Assembly (NCBI RefSeq): GCF_003286085.1
Contig: NW_020825421.1
Span: forward strand, 124,001 to 188,000
DNA: 64,000 nt
Source: Drosophila persimilis
Taxonomy: Eukaryota > Arthropoda > Insecta > Diptera > Drosophilidae
Direction: 5' to 3'
Shown: piece by piece, positions 1-10,414 of the stretch
How positions within the stretch are numbered: the stretch's first letter is position 1
Layout of the letters: each line of letters opens with the position of its first letter
Position numbers and translations under genes: made by a program
The notes under the pieces: model-generated
Told to the model about the DNA's origin: nothing
The model's database searches: none
What the model saw: the letters and a program-made list of their open reading frames with translations, nothing else

Positions 1-2072
1 ATCGCCAATGTCATCTCGGGTAGGAGTTCATCCCACGTGTTCTGGTGGTCTTCGACGAACTGTGCGATCATCGTTTTCACAGTCCGATTGGCTCTCTCCG
101 TCGGGTTTTCTTGGGGGCAATACGGGGCTGTGTGTTGTAGGTCCACGCCTGCGGTTCGCAGGAATGTTTTAAACGATCGGCTGGTGAACTGGGTTCCGTT
201 GTCGCACACGAATAGTTTCGGCACGCCGAAGCTGCTCAGTATTCGTTCTCGTTCGAGGTTCGCTCTTGTCGCTTTCTTGAGGGGTACCAGTTCGACCCAC
301 TTGGAGAAAGTGTCGAAGAAGACCAGTAAGATGGTGTTCCCGTGCTTGGACCGTGGTAATGGTCCGACGAAATCGGCACACAGGGTGGCGAAGGGTTCAT
401 CGGCTTTGCGTGTGAGCATCCTGCCCACGGCCTTGCGCTGTGTGGCCTTGAACTTCTGGCAGCTTACGCAGCCCTGCACGTACCGTCGTACGTCTCGGTG
501 TAGTCCTGGAGAGTAATATCGTTGCGTTGTCCTCAGGATGGTTTTCCGGACGCCGAGGTGTCCTGCTGTTGGTTCGTCATGGCATTCGCGGAGTACTCTC
601 GTTCGGCCGTTTTTATTCACGCATAGTTTCCACGGTATGTGGTCGTCGTCGTCGGCTCCGTGTCCTAGATAGCGGTATAGCTGCCCGTTTTCGTGCGTGA
701 AGTCCGGGTATTTTTGGGGTTCGTCTTGGACTTGCTGGATCCTTTGTTTAAGCCAGGTGCACGCTGCGTTGTCTTCCTCCTCGATGCGGGAGAGGGTCTC
801 CAATGGTTGTCTTGACAGCGCGTCGGCGACTACGTTCTGGTTGCCGGCCCGATAGTGCACGTCGTATTGGTATTGCTGTAGTTCGAGCGCCCATCTTGCT
901 ACTCTACCGTAAGGGCTCTCGAGGGTATTTAGCCACTTTAGTGCGAGATGATCGGTCATGACATCGAATCGGTAGCCTTCGAGATAGCATCGCAGTTTTC
1001 GGATCGCCCAGATGACGGCGAGGCATTCCTTGTCGGTGGCCGAGTAGTTTTCTTCTGCCTTGTTGAGGCGTCGACTGACGTATGCGATGACCCGCTCTTT
1101 CCCTTCGATCTCTTGGGTGAGGACCGCGCCTACTCCAAGGTTGCTTGCGTCCGTCTGCAGGGAAAATTTGACGTTAATGTCTGGGCAGGCGAGTACTGGT
1201 GCGGTGGTGAGCAGTGTTTTCAGCTCGTCGAAGGCGTCTTGTTGTTCTTGGCTCCATGTCCATGCTTTCCCTTTCTTCAGCAGCAGTAACATTGGTTGGA
1301 CCACGGTGGCGAAGTTTGGGACAAATCTGCGGTGCCAACCGGCCATGCCTACGCATTGTCGTAGCTCCTTCAGGTTGGTCGGCGGCCTCAGATCCTTTAC
1401 GGCTGCGATTTTGTCGGGGTCCGTGTGGATACCTTCTTCGCTGATCATGTGACCCAAGTATTTTATCCGGCGTTGGAAGAAGGCGCACTTGTCCGTGTTG
1501 ATCCGTAGGTTTGCCTTTCGCAGTCGTGCGAAGACTTCTTTTACGTTGTTCAAAAGTTCCTGGAAGCTTTTCCCGACGATGACGATGTCGTCGAGATATG
1601 CGAACGCGAATGGTTCCATGTCTGCGCCGATAACGGCGTCGAGGGTCCGTTGAAACGTGGCTCCCGCGGAATGTAAACCGAAGGGCATTACTTTCCATTG
1701 GTATAGCCCTCTGCCGGGTATCGTGAATGCCGTGGCTTCCCGGCTGTCCCGGGCCATTGGTATCTGCCAGTACCCGTTTTTCAGGTCCAGGGTCGTGATG
1801 AAGTGGGCATTTCGGAGTCGCTCTAGTATGTAGTTGATCCTGGGTAGCGGGTACGCGTCCGGGATAGAACGCTCGTTTAGCTGCCGATAATCTAAACACA
1901 TGCGCCATCTCCCGTCCTTTCTGCGGACCAGGACGATTGGCGCGCTGTGGGGGCTCCGGGATGGTTCGATTAGGTCCTCTGCTATCAGTTGGTCGACCTG
2001 TTCATCGATGATCCGCCGCATGGCTGGATTTTTCGGGTAGTACCGCTGTTTTATGGGTCGGTTGTCCCTCAT
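1..2072 (-). CDS. Ty3/gypsy pol (RT, RNase H, integrase), open and running off the left edge
   Basis: Read on the minus strand, a single frame from an ATG at 2072-2070 stays open to base 1, about 690 codons, with no stop before the window edge. In order: RT N-terminus with the DYRQLNER motif near 1895, the catalytic YLDD at 1587-1598, an RNase H start (QTDAS) near 1150, an integrase HHCC zinc finger at about 590-460, and the DDE core with D near 370, D near 210 and E near 95. It copies element RNA and integrates the cDNA. The gypsy-type RT order and motifs are clear; an Osvaldo/Ulysses-like family is only suggested by the lysine-type PBS. About 16 bases are missing just upstream, relative to the second copy, which shifts the frame and separates this from protease. 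The C-terminus lies outside the window. Confidence 0.85.
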   Translation of the reverse strand, partial: MRDNRPIKQRYYPKNPAMRRIIDEQVDQLIAEDLIEPSRSPHSAPIVLVRRKDGRWRMCLDYRQLNERSIPDAYPLPRINYILERLRNAHFITTLDLKNGYWQIPMARDSREATAFTIPGRGLYQWKVMPFGLHSAGATFQRTLDAVIGADMEPFAFAYLDDIVIVGKSFQELLNNVKEVFARLRKANLRINTDKCAFFQRRIKYLGHMISEEGIHTDPDKIAAVKDLRPPTNLKELRQCVGMAGWHRRFVPNFATVVQPMLLLLKKGKAWTWSQEQQDAFDELKTLLTTAPVLACPDINVKFSLQTDASNLGVGAVLTQEIEGKERVIAYVSRRLNKAEENYSATDKECLAVIWAIRKLRCYLEGYRFDVMTDHLALKWLNTLESPYGRVARWALELQQYQYDVHYRAGNQNVVADALSRQPLETLSRIEEEDNAACTWLKQRIQQVQDEPQKYPDFTHENGQLYRYLGHGADDDDHIPWKLCVNKNGRTRVLRECHDEPTAGHLGVRKTILRTTQRYYSPGLHRDVRRYVQGCVSCQKFKATQRKAVGRMLTRKADEPFATLCADFVGPLPRSKHGNTILLVFFDTFSKWVELVPLKKATRANLERERILSSFGVPKLFVCDNGTQFTSRSFKTFLRTAGVDLQHTAPYCPQENPTERANRTVKTMIAQFVEDHQNTWDELLPEMTLA

Positions 2073-4427
2073 GACGATGGTGTGTTCCCTCGGAGGCCTG
2101 CGAGTGTCGGCAGTTCTTCGTCTAGAAATTCCTGTATTCTCGGCGCGATGTCGGGAGGCCATGGGTCGGAGATTCGTTCCGAGTCGTCCTCCGGTGGTTC
2201 GTCGATTCCTGGGTCGCAAGTGTAGTCGGGGTCCTCGGGGAGGATCGTTGTGTCGAATGCGCTTGGTGGTTCGACTTCGCGAGTGTATTCGCTTATGCCG
2301 GCGACGGCGGCGGGTGCCTCGCTCAGGTGTGGGGGTTTCGTGTGTGTCCTGGGGGGTGCTTGCGCGACGTTGTACTCAGCGTGATGTACGAACGTGCGGG
2401 TCTCGATTGCGGTCGTAGCGTTTGACCGACGGCTAGTTTGGGCGGTGAGGTTCACCGACATGGCTCCAGGCGTGGTGCTGGGCCGCATGCCGGCGCCGTA
2501 CGAGGTGTTGTCCGGGAGGCGTTCCATGATGCGGTGACGATCGATGGTGTGTCGGCTCCAGGTGCGGCGGGGTTCCGATTGATGCCTCGTGTCTTCCAGA
2601 GGGGCGTCCTGGGTTCCTTTCCCATCATTGGTGGAACTGCGTCGGTGCCCTCGGTGTTCCTTGTGCTCGTGTCTCGTGTCGTGGCGGGGGATTCGTTGGC
2701 GGTGGGGGTCTCAAGTTCTTGGGTCCGTGGGCGTGTACTTGGCTGGCGGTGATCATCGGCGTGTTTGGGAGGGGGCGTCGGGAGCCTTGAAGATGGAGGC
2801 GTGTGGTGCCACATTGTATTGTGGTTTCGAAGGCGCACAGGAAGTCCATACCTATGATGGCTTGCTCTAGCATGTTGGGCAGCACCAAGAGCGGCATCTG
2901 TACCTCTTGCTCGTCTAGTTTGACGCGTGCTAGCAAGATCTGAGTTATCTCGCGTGCTGAGCCGTCGGCTAGGCGTATCGGTATGCAAGCGTCGCGCAGG
3001 TCGTTGTCGTGGCCGAGTTGGCGGGCGAGGTCGGCGTTGATGAAACTTCGGGATGCCCTGGTGTCGACCGTGGCTTCCGTGCGCCGTCCTCCGATGGTCA
3101 CTTTCGCCACTATCCGGCCGTCGTGTACTTGTAACGTGTTTCTTAGTTGGTTTTCTGAGGAAGCGTCGTGCCCGGCTGTTCCCGTGTCAGCTGGGGACGC
3201 GAGTCGTTTCCCGACGGGTCCTGGCGGCAACAGCCCACGGTGCGTATTCCGCGCTTGCCGCATTCCCAACAGAAAAGGATCGATGGGTTGGTGCAGTCAC
3301 GAGATACATGTCCCGCTTCTCCGCAGCGTCGACAGGCTGCGTGCGGGTTGGCGATGGGGGTGGTGATCATTCGATGTGTCGCTTCCTGTGCTGAAGCGCC
3401 GGCTTGGTGCGGCTTCCTTGCGAGTTCCGAGGTGTTCCAGTGGGGCTTTCGGAATTGGGCCCGATTCGTCCTGCTTTCGTTTTGTTGTGCCGTTGGCCGC
3501 GTATACCTGGGTGGTTGTCGAGGGGGGATGAGGATCGCTGGTACGTTTCGTTCCTGGATGCTCTCGAACTCTGTGGCCAACATCGTTAATTGCGTCAGAC
3601 TTCTCAGTTCGTGTCTTCGCACGTACAGCTGAAGAACGGTTCGCCCACCGCTTGTTTGCGGTCCCTGATCTGGTCTTCCAATTGCTTGAAGTACCGGGGA
3701 GGCAGGAAAAAGGCTAGGAATTCCTGACGGAAATCGGCCCATGAGGCGCTCTGGAGTCGGCTGGTGCGGAACCAACGGTTGGCTCGGTCGGTGAGGAGCT
3801 CTGCCATGGCTCGCGGCACGCAGTTCATGTCTACCCCGTACGAGAGGGCACGCTCTTCCAGTAGTTCGACGAACGACAGTGGGTCGTCCTGCCCGTCGAA
3901 CTGGATTCCCCACTTTCGGATCCGTTCCGCCATCTGCGCGGCGTGACTGTAGTAGTGGCCGTCTGTGGGGCCATTTCCTCCTGCTGTCGGCAAGATCCTT
4001 CTCATGGGCGAAGGCCTTGGCTCCGGGGGCGGGGGCTTCGGTAGATCTTCGGTGGTTATCGATGTCGGTGAGGTGCTGGCCTTGCCTTCCATGAATCCTG
4101 GAACTTGTAGGCTGAGTTTGGGGTCCGTCTTCCGCTTCTCTGTTGGTGCTGAGGTGTCTGGCTGGGGCGATCTGGCTCGTCCTGGCGATCTGGCTCGAGC
4201 TCCGCCAACCTGACCCAGGCATCGTGTTCGAGGGGCCCGGCGACTAGTTCGGCGAAACTCCTCCGCAAATCTTCCACGTTCCCCTCGCGGCTGAATCCGA
4301 ATTCATCCGCGAAGGACTCCAGCTCCTCTCGGCGACGTTTGTGTATCCAGCCGCTACTCACCCCTGGGTTGGCGACGAATTCTCCAGGGTAATACCCACT
4401 GGGCTGTTTCTCTGTATGGGATTCCAT
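2073..4427 (-). pseudogene. Ty3/gypsy gag-protease region, frameshifted
   Basis: This is the 5' coding part of the left gypsy element, in several frames. Gag starts at the ATG at 4427 and is the same protein as in the copy at 7629. It then loses frame near 4195 through a 10-base deletion relative to that copy. Capsid-like sequence continues from 4092 to about 3604, where a further segment is missing. A CCHC zinc knuckle (CRRCGEAGHVSRDC) lies near 3320. The aspartic protease follows, but its catalytic triad reads D-T-R at 3057-3065 where the sister copy has D-T-G, so protease is probably dead. Two bases are missing near 2530. A proline-rich linker leads to RT. It is a pseudogene whatever the state of the downstream pol frame. 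Confidence 0.85.
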
Positions 4428-4706
4428 CGCTCCGATTGTTGCTCGAGTTGGCTGTTTCGCTGGGCTTGCGCTTTTCCTTCACTAGGGCCTTGTGTCGAGC
4501 TTCGCGGCTGACGCTTCGAATTTCTTCTCGGGGTGATGGCACTGTTCGCGTTTCTCTGTCGCTGTGTCGCGCTTTCGTCTGCTCGTTGCGCAACTCTCGC
4601 CGTTGATATTGCGCTAGGTCGGGGTTTTCTTTGGGTTGTTCTCTTATGTTCTTGCTCTAGTGGCCGTGGGGTTTTATTCCACAAACCCTCGCTGACGTTC
4701 CCTCAG

Positions 4707-4724
4707 GTCCCTGTTCGGGCACCA
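4707..4724 (-). promoter_or_regulatory. Primer binding site, lysine-tRNA type
   Basis: The minus strand reads TGGTGCCCGAACAGGGAC, two bases inside the LTR end. This differs by one base from the TGGCGCCCGAACAGGGAC site used by lysine-tRNA primed retroelements. It fixes the orientation of the left gypsy element. Confidence 0.85.
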
Positions 4725-4726
4725 CT

Positions 4727-5585
4727 TGTGATGGACCTATTTCAGGCTGAGGTAAGCTCAGTCACGTCCAGGGGTCTGTTCACAAGAAATTTGTAGAAAT
4801 GTGTTGGAACCTTAAGGGCGGCGTCAGAGGGCGGCCTGTCGTCGAGAGGTGGATCGGGGCTCGGGCGGGCGTTGCTAGCGTTGTGTTTATGACACGACCG
4901 GGTGGACTCGGGGTGGGGCGACGTCGGTGTCTCGGCTGATTGGGGTGAACTTACGCAATCGGGTGTTTTTACTTTGCAAATTTGACACTTTATTGTATTT
5001 CTTAGCGGTTTAAATGACTTATTTTTTATTGGGCGCCGATGTCTTCTGGTGGGTTCCGGGTACCGCGTCTGTACTCCGGACTGGGTCTCCGCGTAAGTTT
5101 TGGTACAACGACCGTACTGCGAGCCGGATCTCTGCGTAAGTTGCTTTCTGGTCTATTCGGCGTCTATTTATACGCCAATGGGCTCTGTGTCAGCGGGTTC
5201 AGAAGTGCACTTCCGCGTCGGGGTGCACTTTGCCGTTCTGGCGATCGCGGGTTGACCTAGTTCTGTCTCTTCGCGTTTTTGGCGAGCTGGCGGGTTTTCC
5301 GTTGGGGGCTTGTCGTGGGCTTCCGCGGTGTCATCGTTTTGTAGCCGATGAACCCGGAAGACTGCGCCTGGCCGGTTGCTTGGTCTGGAGTGGTGGAAGT
5401 CAGCGTGACCTGGTGTGTTTGGTCAGCGTTATGAATACGGCGCGTGTCAATCGGTGGCTATGTGTGGAGGGGGGGTGTTCGTGTAGTAAATTAATTTACG
5501 TTGGGCGAGGTGTTGCAATTTAGTAGCCGGGTTTTTATAGAGCGTTGGGAGAGGCGTTGTAGCGAACCCTTTTGGGTTCGTTACA
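4727..5585 (-). repeat. 5' LTR of the left gypsy element
   Basis: The block opens (minus strand) with TGTAACGAACCC at 5585 and closes with CATCACA at 4727, next to the PBS, giving 859 bp with TG...CA ends. Its inner 250 bases align with 7135-7360, the LTR remnant of the second copy, confirming a shared family. The right end contains a near-perfect inverted repeat, TGTAGCGAACCC then GGGTTCGTTACA at 5558-5585. The outer boundary rests on TG...CA ends and length only, because the other LTR is outside the window. Confidence 0.7.
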
Positions 5586-6192
5586 GTATAGATTAAAATT
5601 TCAGAGCTGTTTTATAGAGCTCACTCGACACTTTGAACCGTTTGTAAAATCATAATTATTTGACAGTTTTGTGCGTGTCCCTGCTTCTGCTTTGTTTGTT
5701 GTGCGGTGATCTGGTAACCTCCTCCTTAAAACAAAACGACATTCAAATCGAATGGTTCCCCTGACACTAATCTAGTGTGGCCGCCGATACGGATACAAAT
5801 TCCGAACAGGAAATACTATTGTTAAGACCTTAAAAGAAAAGTCTAGACATTTGCGAGTTGAGTTGTAAATTCAAACTAAATTTTATTCTTAAAATCAGAG
5901 CCTTATATGTGATTTGACAATGAGGTAGGAGGTACAATTTGGTAGTCTATAATTATCGTTAGACCTACGCAGAGGATACACTATACTGAGGGATGTCTAT
6001 TTGAGTACATGCTTACATTAGTTTTATTTTAGGACCGCATTTGTTAAGTGTTTTCTCCACTTGTGTTTTGTTGTCGTATTAATAGGGTTACAGATCTCTG
6101 TTTACACCAGTGCTGTCATAACTTGTCTACTTTATGTAATTTTTTTAGAGATCGGTGTTGTTACATGAGTGAATGGGTACAATAATCTATTT

Positions 6193-6288
6193 ATGTTTAA
6201 ACATTCTGCAAGGGGCCGAAATTGGCATTGTATTGACGATAATATGTTCATGTTTGAACATTCTGCAAAGGGCCGAAAGTGGCATTGT
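6193..6288 (-). repeat. Two 39-bp direct repeats, period 57
   Basis: 6193-6231 and 6250-6288 share the core ACATTCTGCAA.GGGCCGAAA.TGGCATTGT with about four mismatches. They lie in the 3' non-coding part of the BEL/Pao fragment, perhaps in its LTR. Confidence 0.7.
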
Positions 6289-6372
6289 TTTGTATTTTGA
6301 TTCTTGTGAACCTTTTTGTGTACATTTTCTTTATAGCTATAATTACAAGTACAGATAATCATTTACAGTCAA

Positions 6373-6809
6373 TTACAGTGGGTAGGGAAGTACTATCGTT
6401 TGCAGTCTTCGTGCTACTTTAATTGTTCTTACGGCATAGATTATTATCATTATTATGATTCCGATAATTAAGGCCGCATGTCCAGATACATGATGGAACT
6501 TAAGTCCTTTTAAGTTAGATGACCTTCTTTTAACAATTTTATTTCGTTTCTTAACTTATCCATTTCTTCTGTATGGTTAATTAATGGTACTGTTAATGGA
6601 TTCCAAACAATTTTTGGTATTTTGCTTATATTACTTATATAAAAGGATGAAATTGGCTCGTAGCTTTCTGTTTGAATACTGTGATGAGGTACTAGTATTT
6701 TATCATGCGGAAGATCAATTAGTTCTTGATTTGAGTTACTACATTGAATTCTAGCATTAGTGTTTACTGGAACTTTGAAGAGTATACTAATTCGACCCAA
6801 AATGATCAT
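6373..6809 (-). pseudogene. Env-like C-terminus with membrane anchor, frameshifted
   Basis: Downstream of the integrase tail, one minus-strand frame runs 6809-6510 and ends in a charged, probably helical segment. After a one-base shift near 6495 another frame continues to a stop at 6373. It holds a run of isoleucine, leucine and alanine of about 20 residues and then a basic tail, as expected for a transmembrane anchor and cytoplasmic tail. Position after pol and the anchor suggest an env-like gene of a roo-type element. The N-terminal half is missing or unrecognisable. Confidence 0.6.
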
Positions 6810-6842
6810 GTCTCTGCTATCTTCCTATACACGCAATTTGAA

Positions 6843-7134
6843 TTACCTTTTACTACTACGAGTACTTCTGGTCTCTTTTGGAGTCATTCCTGAGTCTTGC
6901 TCTTCTGACTCAATTCCAGCTAATGGACAAATTTTAGTTATACGTCGTTTTATCAACCCGTCTTGATGTTTTATAGTTACTACTCTGACTCTAACGTCCC
7001 TACCTTTATGTATTTCTTCTATTTTTCGCAAGGTCCATCTAGCTGGGTGACAGGTTTCATCTTTTATTAATACAATCTGTCCTGTTTTAATATTCTGCAT
7101 TCCTATTTTCCATTTATTTCTTTCCATTTCTTCC
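6843..7134 (-). pseudogene. BEL/Pao integrase C-terminal domain fragment
   Basis: Minus-strand frame of about 95 residues with the typical tail of BEL/Pao integrase: GQIVLIKDE, then PARWTL, then a charged GRDVRVRVV strand, then ITKICPL just before the stop. In this family the tail follows the DDE core and ends pol. Everything upstream (RT, RNase H, zinc finger, core) is missing, cut at the gypsy LTR boundary. Confidence 0.75.
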
Positions 7135-7360
7135 ACAATAAAGTGTCAAATTATCGAAGTAAAATTTCCCGATTGCGTAAGTTCACTCCAATTAGTCGAG
7201 GCACCGACGCCACCCCGCTCCACGTCCACATACACCATTCGATACACAACGCTAGCAACGCCCGCCCAAGCCCCGATCCATCTACTCTACGATAGGCCAC
7301 CTTGTGGATTGACCCCTGGACGTGACTGAGCTTACCTCAGCCTGAAATAGGTCCATCACA
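7135..7360 (+). repeat. LTR remnant of the right gypsy copy
   Basis: 226 bases align in reverse complement to the inner end of the LTR at 4727-5585, from ACAATAAAGTGTCAAA to the terminal CATCACA. The outer ~630 bases are absent; BEL/Pao sequence abuts directly. The two LTRs differ at many positions, so the copies are not recent twins. Confidence 0.8.
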
Positions 7361-7362
7361 AG

Positions 7363-7380
7363 TGGCGCCCGAGCAGGGAC
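7363..7380 (+). promoter_or_regulatory. Primer binding site of the right gypsy copy
   Basis: TGGCGCCCGAGCAGGGAC, two bases after the LTR end. It is one base off the lysine-tRNA consensus and differs from the left copy's site at two positions. Confidence 0.85.
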
Positions 7381-7628
7381 CCAAGGGAACGTCAGCTAGA
7401 GCAAGAACACAAGAGAACAACCCAAAGAAAACCCCGACCTCGCGCAATATCAACGGCAAGAGTTTCGCAACGAGCAGACGAAAGCGCGACACAGCGACAG
7501 AGAAACGGGAACAGTGCCGTCACCCCGAGAAGAAATTCGAAGCGTCAGCCGCGAAGCTCGACACAGTGCCCTAGTGAAGGAAAAGCGCAAGCCCAGCGAA
7601 ACAGCCAACTCGAGCAACAATCGGAGCG

Positions 7629-8387
7629 ATGGAATCCCATACAGAGAAACAGCCCAGTGGGTATTACCCTGGAGAATTCGTCGCCAACCCAGGGGTGAGT
7701 AGCGGCTGGATACACAAACGTCGCCGAGAGGAGCTGGAGTCCTTCGCGGAGGAATTCGGGTTCAGCCGCGAGGGGAACGTGGAAGATTTGCGGAGGAGTT
7801 TCGCCGAACTAGTCGCCGGGCCCCTCGAACACGATGCCTGGGTCAGGTTGGCGGAGCTCGAGCGGCAGTACGCCAGATCGCCAGGACGAGCCAGATCTCC
7901 CCAGCCCGACACCTCAGCACCAACAGAGAAGCGGAAGACGGACCCCAAACTCAGCCTACAAGTTCCTGGAATCATGGAGGGCAAAGCCAGCACCTCACCG
8001 ACATCGATAGCCGCCGAAGATCTACCGAAGCCCCCGCCCCCGAAGCCAAGGCCTTCGCCCATGAGAAGGATCTTGTCGACAGCAGGAGGAAATGGCTCCA
8101 CAGACGGCCATTACTACAGTCACGCCGCGCAGATGGCGGAACGGATCCGAAATTGGGGAATCCAGTTCGACGGGGAGGACGACCCACTGTCGTTCATCGA
8201 ACTACTGGAAGAGCGCGCCCTCTCGTACGGGGTAGACATGAACTACGTGCCGCGAGCCATGGCAGAGCTCCTCACCGACCGAGCCAACCGTTGGTTCCGC
8301 ACCAGCCGACTCCAGAGCGCCTCATGGGCCGATTTCCGCCAGGAATTCCTAGCCTTTTTCCTGCCTCCCCGGTACTTCGAGCAATAG
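7629..8387 (+). pseudogene. Gypsy gag N-terminal part, ended by a nonsense codon
   Basis: 252 residues starting at the ATG at 7629, about 250 bases after the PBS. It encodes the same gag as the left copy: a charged N-terminus, a proline-rich linker and a capsid-like domain ending in a tryptophan- and phenylalanine-rich helix block. A TTG-to-TAG change at 8385 (the left copy reads leucine) stops it. The frame resumes afterwards, and a second stop at 8526 follows a region where about 20 residues present in the left copy are missing. Gag assembles the particle in the cytoplasm. Confidence 0.85.
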
Positions 8388-10396
8388 GAAGACCAAATCA
8401 GGGACCGCAAACAAGCGGTGGGCGAACCGGACTTCGTCATCGAGCTCCGGTTGCTCATACACCACGCCGGGTACGACGAAGCCAAGGAACTTAGCCGGAT
8501 CTATGACAACACCCTCCCGGCGTGTTGAGAGAGCATCCAGGAACGAAACGTACCAGCGATCCTCATCCCCCCTCGACAACCACCCAGGTACACACGGCCA
8601 ACGGCACAACAAAACGAAAGCGGGACGAATCGGGCTCAATTCCGAAAACCCCACTGGAACACCTCAGAACCCGCAAGGAAGCCGCTCCAAGCCGGCGCTT
8701 CAGCCCAGGAAGCGACACATCGAATGATCACCACCCCCATCGCCAACCCGCATGCAACCTGTCGACGCTGCGGAGAAGCGGGACATGTATCTCGCGACTG
8801 CACCAACCCATCGATCCTCTTCTGTTGGGAATGCGGCAAGCGCGGAACACGCACCGTGGGCTGTTGCCGCCAGGACCCGTCGGGAAACGACTCGCGTCCC
8901 CAACTGACACGGCGATCAGCCGGGCACGACGCTTCCTCAGACAACCAACTAAGAAACCCGCTACAAGTACACGACGGCCGGATAGTGGCGAGAGTGACCA
9001 TCGGAGGACGGCGCACGGAAGCCAAGGTCGACACCGGGGCGTCCCGAAGTTTCATCAACGCCGACCTCGTCCGCCAACTCGGCCACGACAACGACCTGCG
9101 CGACGGAAAGGAACCCAGGACGCCCCTCCAGAAGACAACCCGGCCCCAGCAACGACAGCCGCCACGCAGCAGCCAGGCGCTCGAGGTACCACCTCCGACC
9201 GCCACCCTGGCCCACGAACGCGTCGACACCGCCCTCGACTCGAAAACTACCCCTACGACACCGACCGACCCGCTACTCCCGCGTCCTCTCAGGCAGGAAC
9301 CGGGAGGGGCGATCACCGCCGCACGAGGCATCAATCGGAACCCCGCCACATCTGGAGCCGACACACCATCGATCGTCACCGACATCATGGAACGCCTCCC
9401 GGGCAACACCTCGTACGGCGCCGGTATGCAGCCCAGCACCACGCCTGGAACAATGTCGGTAATCTCCATCGCCCAAACTAGCCGTTGGTCAAACGCTAGC
9501 ATCAAGACCCGCACGTTCGTACATCTCGCCGAGTACAACGTCGCGCGAGCACCCCTCAGGACACACACGAGCACCCCACACCTGAGCGACGCACCCGCCG
9601 TCGTCGCCGGCATAAGCGAATATACTCGTGAAGTCGAACCACCAAGCGCATTCGACACAACGATCCTCCCCGAGAACCCCGACTACACTTGCGACCCAGG
9701 AATCGACGAACCACCGGAGGACGAATCGGAACGAATCTCCGACCCATGGCCTCCCGAAATCGCTCCGAGAATACAGGAATTTCTAGACGAAGAACTGCCG
9801 ACACTCGCAGGCATCCGAGGGACGACGGATCTAACGGAACACACCATGGTCATGAGAGACAACCGACCCATAAAACAGCGGTACTACCCGAAAAATCCAG
9901 CCATGCGGCGGATCATCGATGAACAGGTCGACCAACTGATAGCAGAGGACCTAATCGAACCATCCCGGACCCCCCACAGCGCGCCAATCGTCCTGGTCCG
10001 CAAAAAGGACGGGAGATGGCGCATGTGTGTAGATTATCGGCAGCTAAACGAGCGTACCCGGACGCGTACCCGCTACCCAGGATCAACTACATACTAGAGC
10101 GACTCCGAAATGCCCACTTCATCACGGCCCTGGACCTGAAAAACGGGTACTGGCAGATACCAATGGCCCGGGACAGCCGGGAAGCCACGGCATTCACGAT
10201 ACCCGGCAGAGGGCTATACCAATGGAAAGTAATGCCCTTCGGTTTACATTCCGCGGGAGCCACGTTTCAACGGACCCTCGACGCCGTTATTGGCGCAGAC
10301 ATGGAACCATTCGCGTTCGCATATCTCGACGACATCGTCATCGTCGGGAAAAGCTTCACGGAGAACCTGAACAACGTGACAGAAGTTTTCGAATAG
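8388..10396 (+). pseudogene. Gypsy gag C-terminus, protease and truncated RT
   Basis: It continues the gag frame. A CCHC knuckle sits at about 8758-8800, followed by a second cysteine cluster lacking the histidine. Protease has an intact D-T-G-A site near 9031 but loses its second half by deletion at about 9100. A linker follows, then RT from about 9860 with the DYRQLNER motif at 10029. Relative to the left copy 4 bases are lost at about 10050, so RT continues in another frame (10060-10396) through YLDD near 10321. The element stops abruptly at about 10390, where BEL/Pao sequence begins. RNase H and integrase are gone. Confidence 0.85.
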
Positions 10397-10414
10397 CCAA
10401 ATCGAATAGCCAAA
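10390..10414. repeat. Direct repeat at the gypsy/BEL junction
   Basis: CGAATAGCCAAA occurs twice, 13 bases apart, exactly where gypsy RT ends and BEL/Pao RNase H begins. Confidence 0.75.

Larger units (their letters stand above)
5586..7134 (-). mobile_element. 3' part of an env-bearing BEL/Pao element (roo-like)
   Basis: A minus-strand fragment lies between the two gypsy LTRs. It contains the pol C-terminus (6843-7134), the env C-terminus (6373-6809) and roughly 780 bases of AT-rich 3' sequence that probably includes the 3' LTR. I could not fix LTR ends there; a purine run (AAGGAGGAGG on the minus strand, near 5720) is a possible polypurine tract. The right edge falls exactly where the second gypsy LTR homology stops, so this piece replaced or invaded the start of that LTR. 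Confidence 0.65.

Noticed and set aside
1174-1908. 244-residue minus frame inside gypsy pol
   Set aside because: It is a shifted frame of the real RT-RNase H reading, which has all the catalytic motifs.
4727-7360. The two facing LTRs as the ends of one element
   Set aside because: Each LTR has its own PBS on its outer side in opposite orientation, so they are two elements head to head.
8522-9481. 319- and 340-residue frames over the gag-protease region
   Set aside because: Arginine/proline-rich shadows of the GC-rich gag-protease frame, with no domain signal.
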